The notes: generated from the sequence alone by a model not told the origin. DNA of 64,000 bases from Gracilaria domingensis (GCA_022539475.1 VCMS01000337.1:1-64000), one strand, 5' to 3'; positions 50,324-61,898 are shown, counted from the stretch's first letter. Numbers and translations: made by a program.

Positions 50324-53268
50324 TCAGTGAGAAATCGAGTTGATGTCTTCAACAGTGCGCTTCGTATCACGAAGACTGCCACGTCTCGGTCCCGATGATA
50401 GATCCACGGATGGTACTCTAGTTATTCGATCTGTTTTCATCCCATAAACCCAATCCACCCGCACCATGTTCATCATTCTGGTGTAGTTAAGCTGCTCCCC
50501 GGGTCGGCGAAAAGACACTTTGGCCCTCCAAATTTCATCAATGCAGCCATAGAATACTTCTTTTTCAACCTCACAGCTGTTCGAAAATTCTGGTGCACCC
50601 TCCTCCGCTTCAAACACTCCAGCTATCCAGCATCGCTGACGCGCGCGCTGTGTATCTTGTGCGAGTCGCCGTCGATACTCCGACCGTCCTTCCAAATGGA
50701 CCTCAACCTCACCGTCTGATATCAGCGCTTTAGGAAACAGTCCGAGGCTTGCGATGCGAATGTCATAGCTCGTTACGGAGAGGGCACCACGCGCGTAGTC
50801 CACAGCTTGACGGAGTCGCTCAGAACCCTGAACCAAATAACTCCTGCCTTTCATACTCCGCACTGCTGCCTCAGCAACGCCTGCAGAATCCGAAGAGAGC
50901 TCGTTACTCTCCGCAGAGAACTCTTTCTGATTGCGATCCTGCAGCTCGAGTGCTTTGTCATTACAGCGTTCAGTATTCCAGTGTCTGCCAACATCAATAC
51001 GCTCAATATTCGAATGTTGTTCAGGCTTGTTAATTTCTTATCGAAGCCGCCATTGAACAAACGGAGAGCAAAGAGTGTGTGCGTCTTGTGAAACAGATTA
51101 GCCTCGGGTCTATTAGTAGATGTCATCATGTCCCCAAGTCGCCCTGCCACCCGCTCGACTATGAATTGAGAAACATTTCGAAGAGGGCCACACTCCCGTA
51201 ATATTTCAGGGAAGTGGAGAACAGCGTGGGTCGTTGGCGTTAAGCAAAACGAATGTTCCTCATTCACGTAGAAAATGTCAACGAAGAGGGAGTGAGCGAT
51301 CTGCAGAAGACTTCTTAATTCCTTGATATGCGACACCGAAGGGCTAGTATCGAAAAGAATATGCGTTATCCTGCAAGTTGCATACCACAGTTTGCTAATG
51401 CGAACATCAATTCCCAGTCCTCGGAACAAGACAGGTCCATAGTACAAGGCAATATTCTTGTAGTTCTCCGCCTTAAAACCTGAAATGTAATCGAAAGACT
51501 CCGGTGGTCTTCCCCACTCTGCAGGAAACCCCTGGTATCCTCTTGTTAACGATTGGTTGATGTGATGAATTGTATAGCGGCGCAACACAAACGGTGAGTT
51601 TCTTCCGATACATTGTTTGTGGGATCCTATACAAAGCGATGTCACGTGCTTCACCCATCCGAGGAGCCAGTGGTGCATCGGGTCATATGGCGTTCCTTTG
51701 ATCACATCGATAGAGAGTTTTGATACCTCTGCACATCTCTTCACACCAGTGCTTTTCTTCAACATCTCTAGTTCGGCACCACTAAGCAGTGATGTCCTTG
51801 ACTTAAGCCTCCTCCAAACATCCGCCACCTCTTGATGTGCTCTTTGGCGCGGGCATTCGGATTTAATCCATGCGCTTCGCTCCCCTAAAAGCTCCCCTGT
51901 CATGGCTTGCTTTCTTTTCTTTGTTCCCAGCTGCGGTAGTAAGCGCAAAGAGTTTCCAACCATTTTCGCCTCTTTCTTGCACCTTCGACAAGGATGCTGC
52001 GCGTTGTGACCTTTCATGCCAATGAGTTTACTGGCTGCAGGCCAGTCTGCTGTGATAAACAGTACAAACGCATACAAAATCCTCCGCTTGCCATCAGCGC
52101 AGTGCACGCTGATACCGTTTTCGAGTTCTCTAAGATCCGCAACAACTGGTTGCAAGAAGCTGTGGAACAATGTTGGGTCATGTGACCCTGGCGCAAATGC
52201 TGTTATCAATGTGTTCGATGCCTGAAAGCGAAGGCTGCAGTCGAAATTGAGAACAACAAATATCATTGGCCATGAAGATTTGGTGGTCTTCCGTCCTTTG
52301 AAGACCTCAAATCCATCGGAAGAGAACGTCAAAAAGATATAAAACTCTTCCTCGGGCTTCCAATGGAGTACCCTCTTCCCGAACCTCTCCCAGAAATATG
52401 TGCCACTGTAGTAGTCTTTGATATATCCACCCTCTTCTACACCACCTGACTGCATGCTGGCCTTCGCTTCCGCACAACCGTCCATTAGAGCCGAAAAGGA
52501 GTCTTTTTGAGCACATAGGGATTTCAAAATCTCGGACGGTTTACGGTACCAGAACTTACGATTCTTGGAGACGTTTCGATCACATATTTCAGAAGGACAA
52601 CATCCCTGCTCTGTTTCGTGTGTTGTGTACACTGCTACGTGTTCCTCAGCACACATCGCACCAAAATGTTTGCTAACAGCAGACTTCGAGAGAGCATGTC
52701 GAATCAAAGCATCATAGCTATACCGAGATTGCAAAATGTTTGTTTGGAGTAGGGCTCGAGACTGGTTCTTTGACATTCCACTGTATTCGACAATGTTTAG
52801 TACATCCATCAATCTGCAAAGTTCTCTTTCCTTGCCATCATTGTAGAAGTCATGCTCAAGAACATGCTCTGGTGTTGACGAATATTCGTCTGTGTTACGC
52901 AGTGCTGATGATGAGTAGTTACTTCTCGTTTTCGAAGTGTGTACACTCTCGGCCTCGTTACTTGCAGGCGATGTGGCTGCAGCATGGCCTTCATCACGTG
53001 ATACGAATTGTGTCAATTCGTCATTGGGATTCGGATAAGGGTTGAAATCGGTATGAGACGCTTGAGGGCAGCTGCTCTCATGGTCAACTGCGACTTGCAA
53101 AGGAAGAGATGAACCTTTTGGGGCCATTAGATTGTCGGGCGAAACATGCTCCGAATTGTGAACTATATTGTTAAGCCTGTTTGAACCAATTTCATCATTC
53201 GGATCCTGAGTCTGTTGTTGATCATTCAGTCGAGCTCTTCTGAGCTGTACACGGGAATTGTGAGTCAA
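50324..53268 (-). pseudogene. TNP2-type (CACTA/EnSpm) transposase
   Basis: The main frame, 805 codons (53268-50851), shows the TNP2 family order: FITADWPAASKLIGMKGHNA with HPCRRCKKE (zinc-binding), GTPYDPMHHWLLGWVKHVTS, GRPPESFDYISGFKAENYKN with IALYYGPVLF, and THAVLHFPEILRECGPLRNV with ERVAGRLGDM. A frameshift at about 50855 leads into 179 further codons (50863-50324) that complete the C-terminus (VDWVYGMKTDRITRVPSVDL). The frame is open upstream of 53268 to a TGA near 53497 without an ATG, so the start is either the internal MAPKG or an upstream exon. It would cut and paste DNA between short terminal repeats. One frameshift is the only obvious damage. Confidence 0.85.
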
Positions 53269-54090
53269 TCTGAGCTGTTGAAATTGAGCGGGGGCGCGTG
53301 GCAGTCTAAAAGAACTACTGCTTCCCTGAGGTAGTCGAGCATGTTGTGCGAAGCAACGGAGCGGCGCCGATGAAATTAAGTCACTATCAGCGTGTTCTGA
53401 CTGGCTGTGTTCTGAAGAGATGCAATGATCATCGAAAGTTTCTCTGTGCCTTGCGCCGGTTGTTTGATTTCGAGCGTGGTCTGTTCTCAGTCATTTTCCC
53501 AAGAGTTCTCATACATCGATTTAGAGGATAGAGTGTTCTGGGACGAAGATGAAGGCCGGTGTGCGGAGCGATGTTTTTTTGACAACCCGGGTTGTTGCAC
53601 CTCATCCGTGTTCAGACTCCTTCTCATTTGCCCCTGATTTTATGTACCTTCTAATGAGATCATAAGCACTCCAACATGCGCGTGTTAGTGTATACGAAGA
53701 AAGTTAGTATCTTCTTCACGCCTGGACCTGACTTTTTGTTTCGGTTGAATCATAAATGCCGCCAATTCGAAACGAAACTGTACACATACCATTCGCCTAT
53801 TTAAGAGCCCACCATGTCCTTCATCCTCGCCACCCCGACCCCGATCGGTTTGGTGTCCTACTACACAATGGCTCCACATCGTACCACCCTACCCTCTTTG
53901 TAGTTCCCCATCAAATTTTCAGATAACCCACTTCTTTCTTCCCCTCACGTTTACCCAAAATCGTACATCCCACTGCATTTGTAGCACTCTGTTCACTTCG
54001 TCTTGACAGAGGCAGCTTTTGGACCTGCAAATCGCTGTCTTCTCAGGATACTCTGCCATTCTTCTGCAGTTGGGGCTTCTTGTGTCAACG
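53269..54090. other. divergent intergenic region
   Basis: It lies between the TNP2 gene (minus) and the ORF at 54091 (plus). The left 230 bases remain open in the TNP2 frame. A bidirectional promoter would be expected here. No repeat structure seen. Confidence 0.4.
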
Positions 54091-55077
54091 ATGAACCCAG
54101 CTTCTTCAGAGTTGGTGCGCAGCACCACTGGTGACAGTGCCCCTACCCAGAACATGGAGCGCAGTATCTCAATACCTACTCGGATTGAGTCACGCCACAA
54201 AGATAAATATAGGGCGGCTGGGAAGGGATCACAGCGCAACATGAGGGAGATCTTCAACCGCAAATTCGCGGATTTGGAGAACAGAGAGTATGGCGCTATA
54301 AAACCACTCTCAGAAGAATTCGTCAGTTCAGTCATGAGCAGTATTCGTGAACACGTCTATAATGTTCGTCAGCTTGCCGCTATTGGAACGTTAACGTACC
54401 GCATACTTCAGAGGGAACATCCCACGGTCTTGGTTGAGCTCCGATCAAAGATTGAGAAGCACTATCGCGTTCTGAAATACGCAGAAGGCCAATGGGCAGT
54501 GAACATGTTAATTCAAGAGGCCATGCGCAGAGATAGAAATTACACTGGGCCTCGCAGCAGAAAAGCGACAAGCAGGTCAAGCCCCGTTGTTCACAATAAT
54601 ACTGTTCCAGCGGAGAGTTCACAGCAGATAGCCGAGGTGCCAAGCACGTCAAATGTCGCTGCTTCTTCGGAAGCAAGAGCTCGCCTAGCAACAAATACAT
54701 TGAACAGAGCGCAAGAAATTCAAGGATCGGAAGAAAATGTCAGTTATGAGCATGTGGCCCAGTCAGCAGAGGTTGAAAATGAGAATGGGGCACCAGCCAA
54801 TTCGCAGCTTCACGACAATGAAGACCAGATACTACCAGGTCGTGCATCTGATGACATTCGCAGAAATGCGTCTGCTGCCACTAGCACCCACAGTGCTATG
54901 GTTCTCCAAACATCACAACAACGTACATCTAGAATGCAACAGTTGAACAGAGGTGAAGTTTTTTCTATACCTCAAAGAGCACGTGGGGCTCGCAGAGCGC
55001 TGCGTCGATCCAATTTGACGGGTGCTTCGATTCGCCCTCGTGGTTCAATTTCAAAGAGGGTCCCAGGCCAGCGCTGA
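54091..55077 (+). CDS. unrecognised 328-codon protein, divergent partner of TNP2
   Basis: The ATG at 54091 gives MNPASSELVRSTTGDS. The first 170 residues are charged and helical (KADLENREYG-like, SVMSSIREHVYNVRQLAAIG, EKHYRVLKYAEGQWAVNMLI) and look folded. The rest is Ser/Ala/Asn-rich with an Arg-rich end (RARGARRALRRSN). The frame is open upstream to 54019 without another ATG. CACTA elements typically encode a second, subterminal-repeat-binding protein besides TNP2, and a basic, helical protein in this position fits that role. That is inference from context only. No frameshift or stop in the frame. Confidence 0.55.
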   Translation: MNPASSELVRSTTGDSAPTQNMERSISIPTRIESRHKDKYRAAGKGSQRNMREIFNRKFADLENREYGAIKPLSEEFVSSVMSSIREHVYNVRQLAAIGTLTYRILQREHPTVLVELRSKIEKHYRVLKYAEGQWAVNMLIQEAMRRDRNYTGPRSRKATSRSSPVVHNNTVPAESSQQIAEVPSTSNVAASSEARARLATNTLNRAQEIQGSEENVSYEHVAQSAEVENENGAPANSQLHDNEDQILPGRASDDIRRNASAATSTHSAMVLQTSQQRTSRMQQLNRGEVFSIPQRARGARRALRRSNLTGASIRPRGSISKRVPGQR

Positions 55078-56076
55078 TTACGAGCGACATCAAAATGCAC
55101 ACCGTTGGTGATCAGCCGTAACAGTTTGGTTCCAACCGCTACCCATAGCACTTTTGTATGTGATATGCATTCGGTAAATGTATGACGTACAGTTGTATGT
55201 GATTTGTATCACATCTTCACAAAATTTGATAGTAAAGTGACTTGAGATGATGGTAATGCTTGTACATACCTTTGTCGCCAACAGCCGTTGACTTTTACTT
55301 TTCCCACATCCGCAGCGCTGCTAGTGCTAGTACACGCTCGCTTCACACAAAGTCGGACTTTCTACCATGCACAAAATTTCGGCTTGTTCCATGCACTTCG
55401 CAAAACACATATCTTATCGGCAATTGCACAGCCTCAATATTAAATATACATTGGTTTGTCACAAACGTTTGTAGCCAGTGTTATGGCTGCATAATCGTAA
55501 TGAAGTTAGCTCGCAGGTTAGAAAGGAACATAGGGTAAGCGAAATGAAGACGCACTTTTCGACCCTACGTAATGACAGTCTCGAGATTGAAGACGTTCCA
55601 ACACAAACATGAGAGAAGTTGTATACCCTATACGATTACGCATTTGCCTGCTGAACCCGAGTGTAGAAAATCAGGTGGAATGTCAGATTGATCAGCAGGG
55701 GAGCCATGGTGTCAGAAGAGTGCGGGAGATCTCTAGATGCTAGACAAAATCTGAGACATGCCGTGGTCAGAAGGAAAGCATCAAGACAGCAAGAGAAGCT
55801 GAAACTCGTACAATATCTAACAACAGCCCACGAGAAGTGCTGCAGCCAGTTTCGTTATGGTTTGTATGCGCTGAGCACGAAGGGCGCCATGGGTGGCGCG
55901 CTGGGCGCGCGCCATACTGCCAGGACGGCGGCGCCTGCAGCCAGGGGGGCTGCGACCTGGCGTGGTGGTCTTGCTGCGCGAAGTACGCGGCGTACGGGTT
56001 GTAGTTGCCGAGAACGGACGACGAGAGGGGTGGTTGTATCCGTTCGACTTGATCTCTTGGGCGTCGGTGAGGGGTT
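55078..56076. other. intergenic, with GC-rich patch
   Basis: The left 800 bases are AT-rich and hold nothing recognisable. From about 55880 to 56060 the sequence turns strongly GC-rich; on minus it reads a Pro/Trp/Tyr-containing frame (NYNPYAAYFAQQDHHARSQ). This may be a fragment of a host exon or of the decayed sulfite oxidase locus beyond the non-LTR insertion, but it does not match the missing sulfite oxidase C-terminus. Confidence 0.35.
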
Positions 56077-56091
56077 GATGATGATGATGAT
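56077..56091. repeat. (GAT)5 microsatellite at the non-LTR 3' end
   Basis: On minus this is (ATC)5, lying about 45 bases beyond the last stop codon of the RT polyprotein. Non-LTR elements often end in short tandem repeats; it probably marks the 3' tail. Confidence 0.5.
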
Positions 56092-56134
56092 GTTGGCTTT
56101 ATTTACGACGGGCTGGGTGGGTCTCGACCGTTTG

Positions 56135-58934
56135 TCAGACCGTTGTAGGCAAAAGGCGCCTTTGATTTACAGCGGCCGCGGTGTACTGGAGTACAGTACG
56201 CTCCATTCGGAGTAGTACTGTGTTGTACTCCTGTGCGGGGTTTGTACCGCGTAATGTGCTGGTGAACTCTGCCAATTCTCGTACAAAGGCCTTGCCTTCG
56301 CGCCCCACTCCCCCGTGGATGTCAAAGCCGAACGGCACTAGGCGCATGCCGTTTGTTTCACACTGTGCAGCGTATTTTGTACGCTTGGCTTTCTCAGCTC
56401 TTGACGCGGCGCCTCCGGCCTCCTTTGCCACTGTGGGCAAATATGCAGCCGTTTTGCGGCTCACAACCGTAACATCGATGCCAATTGGAACATTGCTAAG
56501 TCTCAAATCATCGATCAGCAGATCTAGTCGGGCTCGTTCGCACTCTGGCAGAGAGCTTTCCTAAGGGAACTTCCATTCTCTGCACACATTCAGGCACAAT
56601 GGCGGTCTTTTGAGTAAGGTGTAAAGGACATCGCGTAAGGAGTTGTGCCTGCGCGTGGCTCCTACGCCTACTGGGCACACCATAGCGTGGTAACCCAGTT
56701 TATCCAGCTTTAGAACGGTCGTGTAGGCCGCCGCGGCGCAGCTTGGACAGGGTGTGTTGCCGCTGAACATAACTTCACTGACGCGCAATTCGATCATTGT
56801 TTTCCAAATCTCCGGACTTGTGGTCGGGTTAAAAACTGCATTCACGAAGGACGTGAATGGCAAGCAGGCTTCATTGGTGCTCGTTGAGCGCATTATCGCT
56901 ATTCGCATGGGCACATGCTGCGCTGTGGAGTCCCATTTTGGTGCTTGTTTGTCGAAGATATGGTTGATAATTCCCTCGCTGTAGGCGTGTTGGAAGTGCG
57001 GAATCGCACCGTTCTGTTGCGCCATCGTCGTAAGATGGTCATAGGAGAACTCAGTGGGAAGATTATACGTGTTTTCCACGGCGCCTGCTATTCGGGCTAG
57101 GTCGATTTGGTAAGAGGATACGACCTGGAAACGCGTGAGAGCGGTGTGCACAGCACTTTGTATAAGTGACCAAGAAGCCAAAAAGGACGAAGTGTAGGCT
57201 GCTTGGTAAATCCATTCGAGTTTAGTCAGTCCCAGTCCGCCTTTGCCCAACGGGAGACAGGCCTGCTCCCAGGCGGGCGGCGAAAGTTTTCTATGCATGT
57301 GTTTGGAACGCACTTCGCTGTGCCTCGTCAAAGAGTTCGACAATATCACGGGTCAAATGCGGCGGTGTCGTTCTCACTGTGTAGATCATTTTGCACGTTC
57401 CGGCGCAGAGTCGTAGCAGAAGATACGCCATGTGTGGATCGCTCAAGGAGGCTAATGCGTTCACCAACCGTTCCTGTTTCTTGATTCTTTCTTTCATCAT
57501 TACCGTCGAAGCATCGGCATGACCGAGCGGAGAGCCGAGAACTGGGATTGCCGCTGCAGATGTAATGGTAGCTTGGAAGGAAGGGATCGTTGGCTTTGCC
57601 CACCACCAAGCGTGTGTTTTCTCAAGGTTGGGTACGAACCCAATTTTCTCGCCTTTCTGTACGATGTAATTCATCACAGCTTTCGCTTCTAATCTTGGGA
57701 CAAGTAGGGTGCCGTCATCCGCAAAGAACAAGTTGAGAATAGGGCTGAACCTCGACTGGATGTCCAGGATTAATGGGTGAAGCGCGAGCGCGAACAAAAG
57801 TGGACTGAGCGGGTCACCCTGTTGGGTGCCTGTTACGCTGTTGATGACGAACTCGCCAAATCGAAGCGGTATTGTTGAACCGTAGCAATAATGGATAAAG
57901 CGCGCAATACCCGGGCAATGTTGTGTGACCCCGGATAGAATACATTGGCGTTCTATTGAGTTGAACGCGTTTCGCGCATCAATGCTGATCACCACGAGTT
58001 CCTTTTGTCTCAGTTTGTTGCATGTTGCGCGGAGTATGTGTATAACCGCCTCGGTTCCGCATGGCATTCCGACTGCAAATTGGTGGGGTTGTAGGTACGC
58101 AAGCAAGTCCGGGTTGCGAGACACACTGACGGCCAGGACTCGTGCGACAAATCTTCTCCAAACCAGACCCATTGCGAGCGATCTAAGTTTCGAGGGGTCT
58201 TTTTTTTGGATGCCAATCAAGGTTCCAGTAGCGAACCAGGTTTGCGTCCCTTGCGGTAGTTTACCCGCTATGATGGCGTTCGTAAACTTGGTCAGCTCTT
58301 GGCATATCGGTCTATCGGGGGGTTGACCCCCTGGATATGCCAGAAGGTACTTCAAGAACCTGAGACGCATGCCGTCGGGACCGGGGCCTGGAGTGACAGC
58401 CATTCGACGAATGATTCTTCGAATTGTGTCTTCTCCTATCTTCAGCGGGATTGGCAGGTGTTGTCGGGGGGTGGGGCTGACAGGGATCGTGGGCTGTGGA
58501 TGGAGCTCCTGGAGAGTGTCACGGGCCTGGTAGGATGGTGCCACTGGTGGCGTGTGTGAGCAAAGGGCGTTGGTGGCCTTTGTGTACTCTCCTGCCATGA
58601 AGGCCTTGCGGCAGCGACGGAGGTGTGGGTCACGTTGCTGATGTGGGGTGGTGGGCTGTTGCATGTGTGCCAATAGCGCTTCGTCGAGAAGAGTAGTCCA
58701 TTCTCCTCCGAGTGCCATCGATATGCGACGTTTGATGCACCGATGGAGTGAGGATGTATTGCGGTTTCGAGGCTCTCGTTTACCATTCTTCCGGAAAACG
58801 AGTTTGGGTGTCGCAATTATCCGATTAAGGCAGTGGTGTTGGATGGTGATGGAGTGTGCGGTGTTGCAAGTGTGGAGGAGATGAAAGTAGAGTTCTATAA
58901 AGTCGCGTAGAAGCGTGCGAGGAACGTACTCCAT
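56135..58934 (-). pseudogene. non-LTR ORF2: reverse transcriptase with C-terminal nuclease-like domain
   Basis: ATG at 58934 follows an in-frame TAA 15 bases upstream, so the start is good. RT blocks: TPGPGPDGMRLRFLKYLL, GTLIGIQKKDPSKLRSLAMG, SIDARNAFNSIERQ, GTQQGDPLSPLLFALALH and LNLFFADDGTLLVP (catalytic ADD at about residue 405). The frame shifts at about 57300, then continues with WEQACLPLGKGGLGLTKLEW (thumb region). A CPSC ... HAMVCPVGVGATRRHNSLRD zinc-type block follows, a TAG at 56561-56563, and GIDVTVVSRKTAA with AEKAKRTKYAAQCETNGMRL. This tail resembles restriction-enzyme-like endonucleases of non-LTR elements; no N-terminal APE nuclease is present. Confidence 0.8.
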
Positions 58935-59040
58935 CGTGGGGATTCTTTAGTTGAATAGATGATCAGGATGGGGGCAGTCACCTACGGTTGGAGGTAGAGA
59001 CATTGTAATCGGTTAGCGAAAAGGAAGGTTCTTGAGGGTT

Positions 59041-60432
59041 CTACTCAAGCGACAAATCGTTTTCGCCTACCCAGTCCTCTGGGTTGTTTGCCGCCTCAGC
59101 AGCACCCAATGCGCTGAAGCGGTTGTTTGAGTCCCCAACCTGTGCTGCGTTGGGCACCATTACAACGTCGTTCGTATTCGATTGCCCACGCTGGGATGGA
59201 GGTAGCCGCAAAGCTCCGCTCAGCGTCGACTTGCGTCGGAGGGCATGTGAACCAGAAGGGATGGGGAGCGTCTCTTCGGCTGTGTTGCGCAAAGGGTTGT
59301 CTAAAGAGGCATCATTTCGATGAGCTGCATCCGTGGCTGTGGTGCGTCGGCGTAGCAGTTCTCCTTTTGGGCGGTCGTTTTCACCGTTTCCTCCATCGTT
59401 GGCGGCTTGACGGCTTCTGGCGCGAGAAGGTGGATTGATTGGTTGTAGGTTAGAGTCGGGGTGTCTGTTCTTGAACTTGTTATAGCAGTCTTCCTCATGC
59501 AAACGTAGGGCGTCGGAGAAGTACTGCTTGGGCCTTCAAGAGAGCGTTTTGTCTTCCAAACGGTATATTTCGGAGCGGAGACTGTGGATTATGTGGAAGA
59601 GTTCGGTGCCATTCTCAGCGCCTTCGCAGGCGTCAGATATGTTTTGTAGGACTTTAGCCTTTAACGGAGGAAGACCGTGGAAACCGCCTTGGCGGATGAT
59701 TAACTCACGGAAGCGGGAGTACGCTTGCTCTATGTTCGGGAGGCAACTGAGTGGTGCGTAGGCCAGGAACGTGTGGGTTTCTGACGTTTTCATAACAGTG
59801 ATTGGAACCCGCAGTCCACCTCTGGCTAGAATAGATGTGAGGAACTTTGCAATGCGAAGGGCCGGGAAGTTCGGATGAGTATAGAGCAAGGCAAATCCTT
59901 TTTGTTCGTACCCACAGGCGCCAATTGCAATGCGGCGCATTCGTTTGAGACTTTTGCGAGATATCGTGAAGTCGTTGAAGTCGATGTCTTTCTCTTGCTC
60001 TCCTGAGTCAATATTGGAATTGATGCTCCGGAGCCGAGACGGCTTTAGGGTGGCTGCTGGTGGCGGGATTTGGCGGCGGACCATGGATGCATACGTTATA
60101 TCGTTTGCGTTTGGTTCACTGGGTGTGTGCGCGGTATGACCTTCTGAGGGGTTGTCGTTACTGTGGTTGGAAACTTGTGGAGGCTGCAGGTTTTTGCCTC
60201 CATCGAAGAGCATGTTCACAAGCGCGGTGACGGTGGCAAACTTGCCAAAGGCTAAGTCTTTGGCTGCAACAATTGAGGGGGAGCTTCTGTTGGCTTTCTT
60301 CGTAAACTTCTGAAGACTTTGTGGCTTATCGAGAGAAGCAAGCGGGCGCAATATTTTCTCGATTCTGACGTGTAGGTCAAACAGTTCATGGCTAATTTTT
60401 GGACACGGCCTCATCGTAGGGATCAATAGCAT
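59041..60432 (-). pseudogene. non-LTR ORF1
   Basis: One frame runs from the junction (LLIPTMRPCPKISHELFDLH) to a TGA at 59536-59538 (SEIYRLEDKTLS-stop) and on in the same frame (RPKQYFSDALRLHEEDCYNK) to TAG at 59041. The middle has a compact helical domain (RMRRIAIGACGYEQKGFALL, FLTSILARGGLRVPITVMKT). The end is low-complexity (SRARSRQAANDGGNGEN). Size and position match the RNA-binding ORF1 of non-LTR elements, but I see no RRM or CCHC knuckle. The ORF as it stands begins with about 23 residues of host sulfite oxidase. Confidence 0.6.
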
Positions 60433-61898
60433 CTTCTGGATGCTCGGCGCCGCGCCGTAGTCCGCCTCGCCCGCCTCGCCCGCCGCGTCCACGCCTATAG
60501 TCCTTGCGCTGCCAGTGCGACGCGCTCTTCTCCGCCGCCAGCACCACCTTGCCCACTCAGTTCACATTGCGCGCGCCCACCACACCCGGCGCCAGCGCCC
60601 GGATCGGGTACCTGCGGTCGCGCGGCAGCTCCGCGCCGTTCATCTCGTACGCCAGCACCACGTCGCTCACCCTGCGCAGCACGTCCACTGGGATGCTAGC
60701 CTCGTAGCGCGTCTGCGACGCAACTTCCTCGTCCAGGCCCTCGAACCACACGTGCTGCACACCGTCCATCAACGCGCCCTTCCCGTTCTGCTGCTGCACG
60801 TAGTTGAGCACGCCCCTCAGCCGTGCGCCGCTCCACACGGCGTTGCCGATGGCGCCCACGTCCCAAGTGCCGCCCTTCACCTTCCGCAACTCGTTCAGCT
60901 CAGTCCGTCGGTTTCCCGTGCACTGCAGCCCCGACGCCACCGTATGCTTCGGGAACTTAGTATTCAGATCTTCGAGCGCCAATTCTCCGAACACTTCGCC
61001 CTCCAGCCTCACGACCGTCAACTCGTAGTCCTCGCCGTCGATCACGGGCGCCTGCATGTGGTTGCGCACGTAAAACAGATCGTTGGGAGTCAGCTACGAT
61101 GCCACCAGAACATCTGCGGGTGGCTGCGCCGTGAAGGGGCGCTGAGAGCGCACGATCAACTGCTTGCTTCGTTTCGTTTCGTTTTCGTACGCTGCTAGCG
61201 CTGCCTGTTTGCTCCTTTCCTGTCGCAACTTGTGCCATTGTTCATCCATTACCAAGTTGCCCACGCGCATTTCTTCCAACATTTCGTACACAAAGAACTT
61301 CTGAATCAGAAGTTCTGATGCAGCGCGTATGTTTCGAAAAACGTCTCAAGCGGACCCCCGGCCGCCAGAAGAATTTGATCTCCTCCTGGATGGCTCTCGA
61401 CAAACTCGGTGATATCAAACACGCCATCTCCGTATGTCACCAAGATCATCTCCGCCCCTCGACCGCATGCTCGCCTCTGCGACGCTGGAATGTCTGGCAG
61501 TTCAGGAAGACGATTCTTAACCCTCTCACGGATGCTCCTCGGCCTCTCTAGCGGTACTGCGGTGTCAGCAAGCGCGCGTGGAAGCAGACGTTGATACCAA
61601 GTGCCGGCCCACTGCCCGTTGTACTGCTGACACCATGACGGCCTAACGTCGCCATGCTTGTCGTAATTGTACGCTGCGTCTGTCGTTGGAACAAGCAGCG
61701 CGATGGCCGCTGCTGTTCTTCGAAAAACGTATCTCGAGGCGCCGTACATCTCTTTCCGCAACCTTCCACCTTCGGGTTGGGGCCGCTACCTTCGCAGGTC
61801 AGTGCCGACGTGTTTTGCCATCGATCTGAGCCAACGTGGCATTTCACTGACCGCCAAGGTTTTATCTGGAGCTGATTCGCTGTAAGGAGCCTGTACAT
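60433..61898 (-). pseudogene. SUOX: sulfite oxidase (cytochrome b5 + molybdenum domain), broken
   Basis: ATG at 61898 begins MYRLLTANQLQIKPWRSVKC, a likely mitochondrial presequence. After a frameshift at about 61780 comes a hydrophobic stretch ([13 protein letters not shown]) and a cytochrome b5 domain ([20 protein letters not shown], haem ligand His in HPGG). The molybdopterin domain follows: SQRPFTAQPPADVL, VRNHMQAPVIDGEDYELTVV, LQCTGNRRTEL (molybdenum-ligating Cys), EGLDEE, LAYEMNGAELPRDRRYPIRA, PGVVGARNV and SHWQRKDY, APSIQ. Lesions: the early frameshift, a 14-base palindromic insertion at about 61305, TAG at 61094, TGA at 60557 (Trp expected) and a shift near 60490; then the non-LTR element replaces the dimerisation domain. 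It would have oxidised sulfite to sulfate. Confidence 0.9.

Larger units (their letters stand above)
56077..60432 (-). mobile_element. non-LTR retrotransposon, decayed
   Basis: About 4.35 kb on minus: ORF1, a spacer of 106 bases, ORF2 with RT and a C-terminal Cys/His plus nuclease-like region, then an (ATC)n tail. No LTRs. The 5' end is fused to sulfite oxidase sequence near 60432, where APSIQK of the host gene gives way to ORF1. In-frame stops at 59536 and 56561 and a frameshift at about 57300 show it is inactive. Confidence 0.8.

Noticed and set aside
49815-55600. Terminal inverted repeats of a CACTA element around SET/TNP2
   Set aside because: I looked for CACTA-type ends and matching inverted repeats in the flanks and found none I could support, so element borders are left open.
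55893-56215. Plus-strand GC-rich ORFs over 55.69-56.2 kb
   Set aside because: They overlap the non-LTR tail and its microsatellite (the MMMMM run is the GAT repeat) and show composition-driven openness only.
60515-61198. 227-codon plus ORF rich in His/Arg/Leu
   Set aside because: It is the antisense shadow of the GC-rich sulfite oxidase pseudogene, where stop codons are rare on the opposite strand.
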